Shown one piece after another: positions 50,811 to 59,477 of a stretch of DNA of 64,000 bases. Each line of letters begins with the position of its first letter. The stretch's first letter is position 1. The notes beneath the pieces are model-generated. The model saw nothing but the letters and a program-made list of their open reading frames with translations, made no database searches and was not told where the DNA came from. Origin of the DNA: Halalkalibacter suaedae (GTDB taxonomy: Bacteria > Bacillota > Bacilli > Bacillales > Bacillaceae_D). The stretch spans positions 186,001 through 250,000 of the forward strand of contig NZ_JAGKSQ010000003.1 of the NCBI RefSeq assembly GCF_017939705.1. The letters run 5' to 3'. Position numbers and translations under genes: made by a program.

Positions 50811-52004
50811 TTATTCTTGTTCCCCCTTTTGTTTCTTCCAACCGATATTTAAACTATCACTACCATAACGTTGTCTAATTTTTTCTATTGTTGCATTTAA
50901 TTGGTCCTTTTTGATATCTGCTTTGTACGTAAATAAATCCAGTTGTTTATAGGCATATTGTTGATCAACTAAATCATACGTACTAATTCCAAGAAGTCTA
51001 ATCCGCTCATGATTCCACCCCTTATCAAATAAGAGCCTCGCTTCTTTTCGTAAATCCTCTATTGATTGAATAGGATGCTCGACTTTATGGCTCTTTGTTA
51101 CCATTTTCCAATCATGATACCGGATCGTTATTTGTACACCTCTCGCATAAACATTATTTTTCCTGAGACGTTCGTTCACTCTCAAAGCAAGCTGATCAAA
51201 AGTTGCTTGAATGACTGCGAGGTTATCTGTATCAGCCCTTAGTGTCGTTGAGTGCCCAATTGACTTAAATTCCTTATATGCGTGAGGATTGACCGGACGA
51301 ACATCTATTCCATTCGCTCGACTCCATAATTGTAATCCCCGTTCACCAAACTTCTGAACAAGTTTTTGCTTATCTGCCTTAGCCAAATCACCAATCGTGT
51401 GGATCTCATGTTTTTTCCACGTGTCTACCGTTCTTTTCCCAATTCCGTGCATCTGTTCAATTGGCAGCTGCCAAAGCATTGAATCGATGTCCCTTTTTCT
51501 TAGAACGGTAATTCCGTTTGGTTTTTTCATGTCACTAGCCATTTTAGCTAGAAACTTATTCGGAGCAACTCCAATACTACATGGTAGTCTAAGCTCATCA
51601 AAAATCCTTGCTTGTATCTCTTTGGCTAATTGTAATGGATGGATCTCCTTACTATAACTCGTCACATCCATATATCCCTCGTCAATAGAGACTTGCTGAA
51701 CTAAAGGTGTATATGAAAATAAAATGTCAAATATTGCTTGGGATGCCGTTCGATACCGCTCACCGTTCGGGGGAAGGATTAACAAATTAGGACAGAGTTT
51801 CTTCGCTTGCCAAATCGGCATTGTTGTTTTGACCCCTTTTGCCCTGGCTTCATACGTACTTGTAACGATGATGCCTCTTCTTTCTTCTGGATTACCAGCA
51901 ATTGCAAGTGGTTTGCCCTTAAGCTTCGGGTTATGAGCCACTTCAACTGAGGCAAAGAAACTATTCATGTCAACATGAAAAATAATACGGGCTTGATTCA
52001 TCAA
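50811..52004 (-). CDS. polY1: DNA polymerase IV (Y-family)
   Basis: 397 residues. FHVDMNSFFASVE with catalytic Asp, SIDEGYMDVT with the catalytic Asp-Glu, then GIGKRTVDTWKKHEI helix-hairpin-helix and a little-finger domain. C-terminal QLDLFTY resembles a beta-clamp binding motif. The synteny with yqjE supports YqjH/PolY1. A LexA box over its promoter (52031-52044) suggests SOS induction. Confidence 0.93.
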   Translation of the reverse strand: MMNQARIIFHVDMNSFFASVEVAHNPKLKGKPLAIAGNPEERRGIIVTSTYEARAKGVKTTMPIWQAKKLCPNLLILPPNGERYRTASQAIFDILFSYTPLVQQVSIDEGYMDVTSYSKEIHPLQLAKEIQARIFDELRLPCSIGVAPNKFLAKMASDMKKPNGITVLRKRDIDSMLWQLPIEQMHGIGKRTVDTWKKHEIHTIGDLAKADKQKLVQKFGERGLQLWSRANGIDVRPVNPHAYKEFKSIGHSTTLRADTDNLAVIQATFDQLALRVNERLRKNNVYARGVQITIRYHDWKMVTKSHKVEHPIQSIEDLRKEARLLFDKGWNHERIRLLGISTYDLVDQQYAYKQLDLFTYKADIKKDQLNATIEKIRQRYGSDSLNIGWKKQKGEQE

Positions 52005-52024
52005 ACTCCCCCCTCTCTCTTCTT

Positions 52025-52044
52025 ATTATACGAAAATACGTTCG
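52025..52044 (-). promoter_or_regulatory. LexA box and -10 of polY1
   Basis: CGAAAATACGTTCG at 52031-52044 matches the Bacillus LexA consensus CGAAC-N4-GTTCG with one mismatch. The leftward -10 TATAAT is at 52025-52030, next to it. Confidence 0.75.
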
Positions 52045-52140
52045 TTTTTAACAGAATAATGAGCTTGCAGTTTTTCAGTAATTTCTATAGAGTAAGAGGT
52101 AAGATCATTAATTGAAATTGATTAAAAAGGAGTGGCTTTC

Positions 52141-52329
52141 ATGTATTGTCATTTAAGTTACATTGATGTTTTTAAACAAGTGAACGCCATCCAAAAACTA
52201 GCAAAAGTCGAAGAAAAGCATTCACCATCCGTTGCAGAAATGGCTGCAATGATTGGGGATACAGAAGAACATATTTTAGAAAGTATGGAGTTTGGAACAA
52301 ACAAGTCCTCCTGTTTCCTAATTCATTAG
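52141..52329 (+). CDS. Small protein resembling sigma-factor region 3
   Basis: 62 residues from the ATG at 52141, with AAGGAGTG six bases upstream. The stretch HSPSVAEMAAMIGDTEEHILESMEFG resembles region 3 of SigB/SigF type factors (PxxxEIAxxLGVxxEEVLExxExG), preceded by a short helix YIDVFKQVNAIQKLAKVEE. Regions 2 and 4 are absent. It could be a sigma remnant or a small anti-sigma-like decoy. It ends CFLIH. A terminator at 52385 is shared with the convergent peptidase gene. Confidence 0.6.
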   Translation: MYCHLSYIDVFKQVNAIQKLAKVEEKHSPSVAEMAAMIGDTEEHILESMEFGTNKSSCFLIH

Positions 52330-52384
52330 ACTTTGTTTTTCTTGTGCTTGATTCCTCGAATATAACCACTCAACGAATGATAAA

Positions 52385-52414
52385 AAAACCGATCTCATAA
52401 ATGGGATCGGTTTT
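52385..52414. terminator. Bidirectional terminator
   Basis: AAAACCGATC and GATCGGTTTT stem, 10-nt loop, T-run on both strands. Shared by the small sigma-like gene and the PepT-like gene. Confidence 0.85.
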
Positions 52415-52420
52415 CCTCTT

Positions 52421-53539
52421 TTATTTAGATACTTCTTTAATTACTGCAACTACAGCCTCAGATAATTTTACTAGCTCACCTATTGGCATACGTTCATTTT
52501 TTGTATGAATGTCTTCATATCCTACAGCAAGGTTGACAGTTGGGACGCCATGCCCTGCAAAAATATTCGCATCACTTCCGCCACCACTTTGTAGTAATTC
52601 AGGCTTTCTTCCGATTGCTTCCATTGCCTTTTTAGCTACTTCAACAACCTTGTCTCCATCCCCTAGCTTGAAACCAGGATACATAATATCGACTTCAACA
52701 ATAGCAGAGGTACCCATTTGCTCAGCAGTTGTTTCAAATGCTTCTTTCATTTTAGCAACTTGGGCTAACATCTTGTCTTCGATTAATGAACGAGCTTCCG
52801 CAAGAATGGATACATGATCACAAACAATATTCGTTTGTGTCCCACCCTCAAAACGTCCAATATTAGCTGTTGTTTCTTCGTCAATTCGGCCTAAAGGCAT
52901 ATTAGAAATCGCCTTGGCAGCAACTGTAATAGCAGAAATCCCCTTCTCTGGTGCAACCCCAGCATGAGCTGTCTTGCCAAGCACCGTTGCATGTACCTTC
53001 GCTTGAGTTGGTGCAGCAACAATAATGTTTCCGACAGGACCATCACTATCAAGAGCAAAACCGAAAGAAGCTTTTAATAGTGCAGGATCAAGCGCCTTAG
53101 CTCCAACGAGTCCTGATTCTTCCCCAACAGTAATAATAAATTGAATTAAGCCATGTTCAATCTTTTCTTCTTTCAAGCTCCGAATCGCTTCAAGCATTGC
53201 TGCAATTCCGGCCTTATCATCCGCTCCAAGAATCGTTGTTCCATCGGTCACGACATATCCATCTTTGATGGAAGGCTTAATTCCTTGTCCTGGAACAACT
53301 GTGTCCATATGTGATGTGAAATAGATTGGCTCTACCCCTTGTTTTGACCCTTCTAACGTACAAATGAGATTACCTGCTGCATGCTCTGTCTTTGCTGCAG
53401 CATCATCTTCGACAACCGTTAAACCAAGATCCTCGAACTTCTTTTTTAATACTGGAGCGATTAATTGCTCATGTTTTGTTTCTGAATCAATTTGGACTAA
53501 TTCGAGGAATTCCTCTACTAAACGTTTTTCGTTAATCAT
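52421..53539 (-). CDS. M20 peptidase, PepT-like (YqjE)
   Basis: 372 residues. Metal-binding motifs SHMDTVVPG, TILGADDKAG and GEESGLVGA, plus a dimerisation lid. Di-zinc aminopeptidase of the PepT-like branch; matches YqjE of B. subtilis in length and neighbourhood. The exact peptide substrate is unknown. Confidence 0.9.
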   Translation of the reverse strand: MINEKRLVEEFLELVQIDSETKHEQLIAPVLKKKFEDLGLTVVEDDAAAKTEHAAGNLICTLEGSKQGVEPIYFTSHMDTVVPGQGIKPSIKDGYVVTDGTTILGADDKAGIAAMLEAIRSLKEEKIEHGLIQFIITVGEESGLVGAKALDPALLKASFGFALDSDGPVGNIIVAAPTQAKVHATVLGKTAHAGVAPEKGISAITVAAKAISNMPLGRIDEETTANIGRFEGGTQTNIVCDHVSILAEARSLIEDKMLAQVAKMKEAFETTAEQMGTSAIVEVDIMYPGFKLGDGDKVVEVAKKAMEAIGRKPELLQSGGGSDANIFAGHGVPTVNLAVGYEDIHTKNERMPIGELVKLSEAVVAVIKEVSK

Positions 53540-53708
53540 ATGTATAGCCTCCTACTTTTCATTATAATAAATCGTATCGTTCTCCTCGCAAAAGTGCAAG
53601 TTCAAACCATTAAGTTCTGCCATTTTGTTACTAATCATCAAATCCCCTTGTCCTAAGTTCAAGAAGCAAGTAAAATATAGTTAGAGGATGATAGAGGAGG
53701 GTTATGAA

Positions 53709-53798
53709 ATGCCACGTAAATTTCAAAAAACAATTATTTATATTATGATTATTACAATGGTTGTCGGTACACTTTTAATGGGTGTCTCATTTTTCTAA
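53709..53798 (+). CDS. Stressosome-associated miniprotein Prli42
   Basis: 29 residues from the ATG at 53709, with GAGGAGGG seven bases upstream. A basic start (MPRKFQKT) and one membrane helix (IIYIMIITMVVGTLLMGVSFF). This is the size and pattern of Prli42, the membrane peptide that anchors the stressosome in Listeria and is conserved in Bacillaceae. The first codons carry the positive residues expected to bind RsbR. Repeat A copy 5 follows directly. Confidence 0.75.
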   Translation: MPRKFQKTIIYIMIITMVVGTLLMGVSFF

Positions 53799-53807
53799 TT
53801 TAACCCT

Positions 53808-54050
53808 AAAGAGGCTAGGACATAACTAAAGTGTCTAACTGAAATATCGAACAAAGCAATTACGTAGCGGATGAAATATACGCAGACTCCTGCGGGATGA
53901 TAAAGCCAAGGATGAGACCCCACAGTCGTAGACGAGGAGGCTCACCGGCTTCCAGCGGAAAGCGAAGTATATTTCAGTAGCGGTTTTACGTCCGCCAACT
54001 ATATTGTTCGGTTTTTCTATTAGTTAAATCACTTTTGTCCCAGCCTCTTT
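53808..54050 (-). repeat. Repeat family A, copy 5 (full length)
   Basis: 243 bp, inverted relative to copy 1; core 53866-53983. Arms AAAGAGGCTAGGACA and TGTCCCAGCCTCTTT. Apical hairpin GTC-TAC-GAC, where copies 2 and 4 have GGC-TAC-GCC. Ends two bases before the L,D-transpeptidase stop. Confidence 0.85.
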
Positions 54051-54051
54051 G

Positions 54052-54567
54052 TTATTGTACAGCACCATATTCTTTTGCTAGTTCTAAAAAGGTGTGCTCC
54101 ACGTTATCTGTAATGGCGATCTTTGTCCCAAGTGGTATATAGTCAAATAATGCTTCTACCGTCTTATTAGGTAACCGGATGCAACCAGCGGTAACCGATT
54201 GTCCAATTGAATCTGGACGATTTGTCCCATGAATTCCAAATGTTCGACCATCTGTGTCATTCGCATCGAATCCGATCCATCTAGTTCCAAGTGGATTGTT
54301 AGGGTCCCCCCCTGGAATATCCTTCTTACGATAATATGGATTTTGAGCTTTTACGATAATTTGAAAGACCCCTTTTGGTGTCTCATCACCATCCTTACCA
54401 GTAGCTACATGATGAACCTCTTTGATTTCACCATCATTTATATAAGCAAGTTCATTTGTCTCAACATTCACAATAATGAAAGGGTCCCCATTGATCGGGT
54501 TCTCTCCTACCGGCCAAATCGGTGAAGCAACGAGAAATACTAACAGTGACAGAATAGAAAGTCGCAC
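54052..54567 (-). CDS. L,D-transpeptidase (YkuD domain), secreted
   Basis: 171 residues. Signal-like start LSILSLLVFLVASPIWPVG; YkuD domain from about 28 with His113 in GIHGTNRPDSIG and catalytic Cys129 in SVTAGCIRLPN. Cross-links peptidoglycan or anchors spore cortex or envelope proteins, acting outside the membrane. No LysM domain. It lies downstream of yqjA, 37 bases apart. Confidence 0.88.
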   Translation of the reverse strand: MRLSILSLLVFLVASPIWPVGENPINGDPFIIVNVETNELAYINDGEIKEVHHVATGKDGDETPKGVFQIIVKAQNPYYRKKDIPGGDPNNPLGTRWIGFDANDTDGRTFGIHGTNRPDSIGQSVTAGCIRLPNKTVEALFDYIPLGTKIAITDNVEHTFLELAKEYGAVQ

Positions 54568-54604
54568 GTTAAAGCCCCCTTCTCTTTTTCCGTTAGTTTA
54601 TCTC

Positions 54605-55573
54605 TTACATCTTCTTTTTATCCGCATGATTCCACAGGCGATCCTTTATACGAAGGTATTCTTCTAATTCGTACATAATGTATAGCAATGTTGATCTTAC
54701 TTCAAACTCTTCCCTCGATAATGGCAAAGGCATCGCCTCAAACTGCTTTTTTATTTGATCAAGTCGTTCTAAAAAATATGGGACTCTATTGGCAGGGCTA
54801 ACTGATTGACTTAATTCTTCAAATAAATCCGCAATCACTTCACTCTGTTCAACGATCTGATGGATTCTTGAAACATGTGGAATGACCCTCTCCAAGATTT
54901 CAAACTGTTTTTCCCTCATGTTGAAATAATAATAATATTGATCGTCATAGCGCAAAATGTGGTTTTGACTATTTAAAAAGGCAAGACTCTTTCCTTTTGT
55001 AAGCAATTCAACCGTTTCAGGAATTTCCTTCCCGTCCCATTCACTTTCACCATTTCGTAAATAAATCGCTAACTCCTTTAAAATCCTCTTGAAATGCTCT
55101 TCGATTTCTTTGTGGTAATATCTCAGCTTCTTATCATTACTAGGCATATACAAATTCATTAGAAGGGCAATACCTACACCTATAACGATGAGGGAAATCT
55201 CATTAATAATTAATTCCCAGCTCAGATATCCAGCTGTGTATATATGTAAAATAATAACGGTACTCGTTACGATCCCTTCACTCACTTTTAACATGACAAC
55301 AGTTGGTATAAATAATAAAATTAATAATCCAAGTATCCACGGCTCATAGCCAAGTAATTCAAATAATACTCCGCAAAACAACATCGCAACAAGACATGCT
55401 GCTATACGATACCAAGACACTTGCAAAGAGCTTCTTCTCGTAACAGAGATACATAAGATAGTAATAATTGCTGCAGAACCATAGAAGTCCAGCTGTAATG
55501 CCTGAGCAATAAATACTGACAGACTTGCTCCGACCCCCGTTTTCAACGTTCGATAGCCTATCCGAAATGGCAT
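54605..55573 (-). CDS. Aromatic acid exporter family protein YqjA
   Basis: 322 residues. N-terminal half with about five to six membrane helices (for example AAIITILCISVTRRSSLQV and LGLLILLFIPTVVML), C-terminal half soluble and helical; the fit is to the FUSC/ArAE (DUF939) family. The B. subtilis counterpart YqjA lies next to yqiXYZ (art) as here. Substrate unknown. Confidence 0.85.
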   Translation of the reverse strand: MPFRIGYRTLKTGVGASLSVFIAQALQLDFYGSAAIITILCISVTRRSSLQVSWYRIAACLVAMLFCGVLFELLGYEPWILGLLILLFIPTVVMLKVSEGIVTSTVIILHIYTAGYLSWELIINEISLIVIGVGIALLMNLYMPSNDKKLRYYHKEIEEHFKRILKELAIYLRNGESEWDGKEIPETVELLTKGKSLAFLNSQNHILRYDDQYYYYFNMREKQFEILERVIPHVSRIHQIVEQSEVIADLFEELSQSVSPANRVPYFLERLDQIKKQFEAMPLPLSREEFEVRSTLLYIMYELEEYLRIKDRLWNHADKKKM

Positions 55574-55643
55574 AGAGACACCTCAATTGTTTTTTTGTAG
55601 TGTAGCATAGTTTCACACTAATTTATGACTAATTAAATGACAA

Positions 55644-55673
55644 AAAACGACCTGTAGCTATACAAGTCGTTTT
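55644..55673. terminator. Terminator between yqjA and art genes
   Basis: AAAACGAC/GTCGTTTT with inner TGTA/TACA; T-run on both strands. Ends the art operon leftward. Confidence 0.8.
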
Positions 55674-55711
55674 ATTTTCCTTACTATTCAGTCCAAACAT
55701 ACTTCGATCAT

Positions 55712-56434
55712 TTATAATACTTTGGCTAAAAATTCTTTTGCACGTTCAGATTTAGGTTCAGTGAAGAAAACATCAGGTGGTGAGTCCTCCATCAATACTC
55801 CATGATCCAAAAATAACACGCGATCAGCTACTTCTTTGGCGAAGCCCATTTCATGTGTCACGATGGCCATCGTCATTCCAGATTCAGCTAGGTCCTTCAT
55901 GACCTCTAGTACCTCTTTAACCATTTCTGGATCTAATGCTGATGTAGGTTCATCAAACAACATAACTTCTGGTTCCATCGCAAGAGCCCTAGCAATGGCA
56001 ACACGCTGCTTTTGTCCACCAGATAAGCGGTTAGGATATTCGTCTCTTTTGTCAGAAAGTCCAACTTTCGCGAGTAGAGCCTCAGCTCGATCTGTTGCTT
56101 CTTGTTTCGAAAGACCACTTACTGTCATTGGTGCATAGATTAAGTTTCCTAAGACAGTCTTGTGCGGAAACAAATGAAAATGCTGAAAGACCATCCCGAT
56201 ATGCTGCCTTACACGACGTACATTCGTTTTTGGATCGGTTAGTTCTTGACCTTGCACCCAGACTTTTCCTGCTGACGGTGGTTCAAGAAGATTAAGACAT
56301 CTTAGAAATGTTGACTTACCTGAACCAGAAGGACCAATAATTGCTACAACATCACCTTTTTTTATTTCAGTCGTAATCCCTTTTAGTACATTTACTTTAC
56401 CAAATGATTTATGAAGATCTTCTATCTTAATCAC
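55712..56434 (-). CDS. artR: Amino acid ABC transporter ATP-binding protein
   Basis: 240 residues from GTG at 56434. Walker [10 protein letters not shown], signature [16 protein letters not shown], Walker [15 protein letters not shown] and the switch His in VTHEMGFA. Matches ArtR (YqiZ), the ATPase of the arginine-type uptake system. Overlaps the permease gene end by eight bases. Confidence 0.9.
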   Translation of the reverse strand: MIKIEDLHKSFGKVNVLKGITTEIKKGDVVAIIGPSGSGKSTFLRCLNLLEPPSAGKVWVQGQELTDPKTNVRRVRQHIGMVFQHFHLFPHKTVLGNLIYAPMTVSGLSKQEATDRAEALLAKVGLSDKRDEYPNRLSGGQKQRVAIARALAMEPEVMLFDEPTSALDPEMVKEVLEVMKDLAESGMTMAIVTHEMGFAKEVADRVLFLDHGVLMEDSPPDVFFTEPKSERAKEFLAKVL

Positions 56435-57083
56435 TACGCTGTAATCTCCTTTCAATGAGACGCCCAATGATTGTAAGGAGCATCACAAGTATATAGTAAA
56501 CAAGACCTACAAGAAGAAGTGATTCAAAGCTTCTATAAATCTGTGCATTAACTACTTGGGCACGACGCATTAAATCCATCACACCAATAATAGAAACAAT
56601 TGCTGACTCTTTTGTTAGATTGATAAATTCATTAAAAAGTGCTGGTAAAATATTTCTAAATGCTTGTGGTAATATAATATTCGTCATCATTTGACGATAT
56701 GGAATGCCTAGTGCAACTGCTGCCTCTTGTTGTCCCTTATCTACTGCTCTTATCCCCGCTCGAATAATCTCAGACACATACGCTGCTGAATTCAATCCAA
56801 ACGCTAAAACTCCTGCTACATATGCTGAGATGTCAATCCCGAATTGTGGTACTCCGTAATACAAAATCATTAATTGTAAAATTAATGGGGTCCCACGGAA
56901 TAAAGACGTATACGCATCCGCTAAAAACCTTAAAAAAGCAAAACGACCAATCTTGAAAATCGATAAGATCGTTCCTAACGCAAGACCTAACACTAATGAT
57001 ACAGATACAAACTGTAACGTGACCCCGATCCCTTTTAAAATAAAAGGGATATGGGGCACGATTTGGCTAAAATCCAAATTCAT
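56427..57083 (-). CDS. artQ: Amino acid ABC transporter permease
   Basis: 218 residues with about five membrane helices. The polar amino acid permease motif [22 protein letters not shown] is clear, which docks the ATPase. Matches ArtQ (YqiY). Forms the channel with ArtP and ArtR. Confidence 0.9.
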   Translation of the reverse strand: MNLDFSQIVPHIPFILKGIGVTLQFVSVSLVLGLALGTILSIFKIGRFAFLRFLADAYTSLFRGTPLILQLMILYYGVPQFGIDISAYVAGVLAFGLNSAAYVSEIIRAGIRAVDKGQQEAAVALGIPYRQMMTNIILPQAFRNILPALFNEFINLTKESAIVSIIGVMDLMRRAQVVNAQIYRSFESLLLVGLVYYILVMLLTIIGRLIERRLQRSD

Positions 57084-57116
57084 GCCCTATTATCCTTCCT
57101 GTATAAAACTTATCTA

Positions 57117-57956
57117 TTATTCTTCTTGATCATCAAACCATTTAATGATTAATTCATCCATTAATCCACTGTCAATCATTTCATTTAATTTTTCATTAAA
57201 CGGCTCTTGAAGCTCGCTTCCCTTAGGAAATGCAATCGCTGATCCTAGCTCAGTATCGTCTTCAACAGGAAGTTCGAAGCTTGAAAGGTCTTGTGCTTCA
57301 ATATAACCTGCAGCAACAGTGTCCTCCATAATAATTGCATCAATACGTCCTGTCATCAATTCTTGAACAATTTCAGGAATTCGATTTAACTTCACAACTT
57401 CAAAACCTAGTTCTTCAGATAATTTGTCAGCCTCTCCTTCTTGAATTGAACCTAACTGAACACCAACCTTCTTGCCTTCCAGATCTTCCATTGAAGCAAT
57501 ACCAGCATCCTCTGTCGTAACAATTAAATTTACTGCTGTAAAGTAAATATCGGAGAAATCAACATTTTCCTTTCTTTCTTCAGTTGGAGTCATACCTGAT
57601 AGAACAAAATCAACTCGGTCAGCTTGTATCGCCGGAATAAGTCCTTCAAAATCAATATTCTCAATCTGTAAATCATATCCTAATTCTGAAGTAATATGCT
57701 TAGCAATATCAATATCAAAACCAATTATTTCCTCTGTCTCTAAATCAACCGATTCATACGGTGGATAATCTGCAGATGTACCCATAACAAGCGTAACTTT
57801 CTCTGCAGGAGCTTCAGCCGTGTCCTCTGTATCAGTTGTATCTGTCGGAGTGTCTCCACCTCCAGTTGTTTCTTCTTCCTCTGCTGTTCCACAACCAGCT
57901 AGTAAACCAATTGATAATGCTGCCGATAATGATAACATCCACCATTTCTTTTTCAT
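57117..57956 (-). CDS. artP: Amino acid ABC transporter substrate-binding lipoprotein
   Basis: 279 residues from the ATG at 57956 (GGGGGT upstream). Signal peptide with lipobox LLAGC; Thr/Glu-rich linker of about 40 residues; then the family 3 binding domain (LVMGTSADYPPYESV, GFDIDIAKHI, FVLSGMTPTEERKENVDFS). Matches ArtP (YqiX). The longer acidic linker is unlike B. subtilis. First gene of artPQR. Confidence 0.9.
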   Translation of the reverse strand: MKKKWWMLSLSAALSIGLLAGCGTAEEEETTGGGDTPTDTTDTEDTAEAPAEKVTLVMGTSADYPPYESVDLETEEIIGFDIDIAKHITSELGYDLQIENIDFEGLIPAIQADRVDFVLSGMTPTEERKENVDFSDIYFTAVNLIVTTEDAGIASMEDLEGKKVGVQLGSIQEGEADKLSEELGFEVVKLNRIPEIVQELMTGRIDAIIMEDTVAAGYIEAQDLSSFELPVEDDTELGSAIAFPKGSELQEPFNEKLNEMIDSGLMDELIIKWFDDQEE

Positions 57957-58135
57957 TCGAATACCCCCTATAATTTTCTCTATCAATATAATATTTATGC
58001 TCGCATATGCATATTAACACATAGTTATTTGAATTGAAAATAGTTTTGTTACAATAAATTTGTATCAGAATATTTTTACTTTTACAATTGTTCTAGTAAG
58101 TTTTCTGCCAATTTTTTTTTATGATGCAAAACAAA

Positions 58136-58161
58136 GAAAGCGACCAATAAGAGTCGCTTTC
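58136..58161 (-). terminator. Terminator of the small lipoprotein gene
   Basis: GAAAGCGAC/GTCGCTTTC, 9-bp stem with 8-nt loop, then TTTGTTTT leftward. Confidence 0.8.
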
Positions 58162-58198
58162 AGATAAGTAATTTTCTATGAAGATAGTATGTTTGTTT

Positions 58199-58351
58199 TT
58201 ATTCGTCTGCTTCCTCTGTCTCTTCAGCTGGTGCTTCTTCTACTGGATCTACCCCTTCAGTGTCTGCTGGGTCAGAACCCTCACTGCATGCTCCAAGTAC
58301 ACTTAATGAAAGTGCTCCTGCTAATAATGTGTAAAGTAGTTTCTTGCTCAT
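58199..58351 (-). CDS. Small acidic lipoprotein (50 aa)
   Basis: Starts at the ATG at 58351 with AAAGGAGG eight bases upstream. Signal peptide LLYTLLAGALSLSVLGAC, then a 30-residue tail of almost only Asp, Glu, Pro, Ala and Thr. After processing little remains but an acidic tether. Function unknown; acidic surface peptides fit alkaline or saline life, by inference. Confidence 0.7.
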   Translation of the reverse strand: MSKKLLYTLLAGALSLSVLGACSEGSDPADTEGVDPVEEAPAEETEEADE

Positions 58352-58607
58352 CTTAAATTCCTCCTTTAGTTTGGAGTTGGAATTTGATGTGCTTCCAACT
58401 ACATTCATCTTACTAAAGGTATTGGCTAAATTGAACTGATTAACGCGTTTTTACAACCTTTCTCTTGCTCGTTCCTTATTTTTTCAGATTGATTCAATAT
58501 TTTCATACATTGTTTTTACAAATATAAAATAAAATATACCAGACACGGAAAGGGCCTCTGATAAGGTATCGTCCAAGCTTCAGGGCCTTGTCTGAGTATG
58601 CAGTTTT

Positions 58608-59351
58608 CTAAAATGCTATGTTTTTTTCAACATGTTCGTGGAATTCATCCTTCACGATATGAATAACGACATCTGTTGGTCCCTCTAAATCGGATTCACT
58701 TCCCACATAAATACCCGCCTCTTTTTCAGAAAGATCAAGCCACTTCACCGTTTCCCCTGAAGAATCTTTTACCTCGATTGTCAACTTAGCTCCTTTAAGC
58801 ATTGATCCATCAAGGGTAGCTGAAAGCAGCAATTCAGAATCAACCACTTGGGCGTCAATCTCTACTTCGCCGTGATGATGTTGATGCTCATGTTTCTCAG
58901 CCTGTTCATTGTCAGTGCTATCATTTTCATGATCATGCTCGGCGTGAGCTTGTTCTTGAGGCTCTTCACTAATCGTTATTTGTGCTACTGGCATCCGGTG
59001 AAGTTCCCTAGCTGTTACATGTGCCTGTACATGATAGGTGCCAGGCTCTGTAAAGGTATGAGTTATAAAATAATTGTTCTCCTCTTGTTCAGATGGTTCT
59101 AAGGTCTGACCAGATTCTTTTTGACCTTCTAACCAAATTTCAAACAGAACTTCATCTGCATCATCAACTAGTTCCTCACCTTGTGTAACACTTGCCTCAA
59201 ATGTAATTTCCTCATTTGTATTTGCTTCTAATGGAGCCACCAACTCAACTTCAATTGGTAGTAGCTCTACTGCTTGGCCACCGGAGTTCAACTCATCTTG
59301 TCCACAAGCTGATAGCAAAACAATTAAGAGCAACATGATATATTTTTTCAT
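58608..59351 (-). CDS. FixH/YtkA-like lipoprotein with His-rich linker
   Basis: 247 residues. Lipobox LLSAC near residue 16. Two Ig-like YtkA/FixH-type domains (about 30-130 and 165-245) are joined by a linker with many His, Glu and Asp (HAEHDHENDS, EKHEHQHHHGE). The linker is likely to bind metal such as copper or zinc. Related proteins are linked to copper delivery and oxidase assembly. Role inferred from composition only. Confidence 0.7.
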   Translation of the reverse strand: MKKYIMLLLIVLLSACGQDELNSGGQAVELLPIEVELVAPLEANTNEEITFEASVTQGEELVDDADEVLFEIWLEGQKESGQTLEPSEQEENNYFITHTFTEPGTYHVQAHVTARELHRMPVAQITISEEPQEQAHAEHDHENDSTDNEQAEKHEHQHHHGEVEIDAQVVDSELLLSATLDGSMLKGAKLTIEVKDSSGETVKWLDLSEKEAGIYVGSESDLEGPTDVVIHIVKDEFHEHVEKNIAF

Positions 59352-59435
59352 ACTTTACCTTCCCTTCCTTATTCCATATAAAGGATATCATAGTAGCATA
59401 TGATTTGCTAAATGATGCGTTGAAGATTTTGTGAA

Positions 59436-59470
59436 CTAAAAAAGATGCCCCAATACACTGGGGACATCTT
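59436..59470 (-). terminator. Terminator of the catalase gene
   Basis: AAGATGCCCC with GGGGACATCTT, one-base bulge, then TTTTTTAG leftward. Confidence 0.8.
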
Positions 59471-59477
59471 ATCTAAC

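Noticed and set aside
17958-54050. Repeats considered as a CRISPR array
   Set aside because: Copies are thousands of bases apart, in both orientations, about 240 bp long, with no spacers or cas genes.
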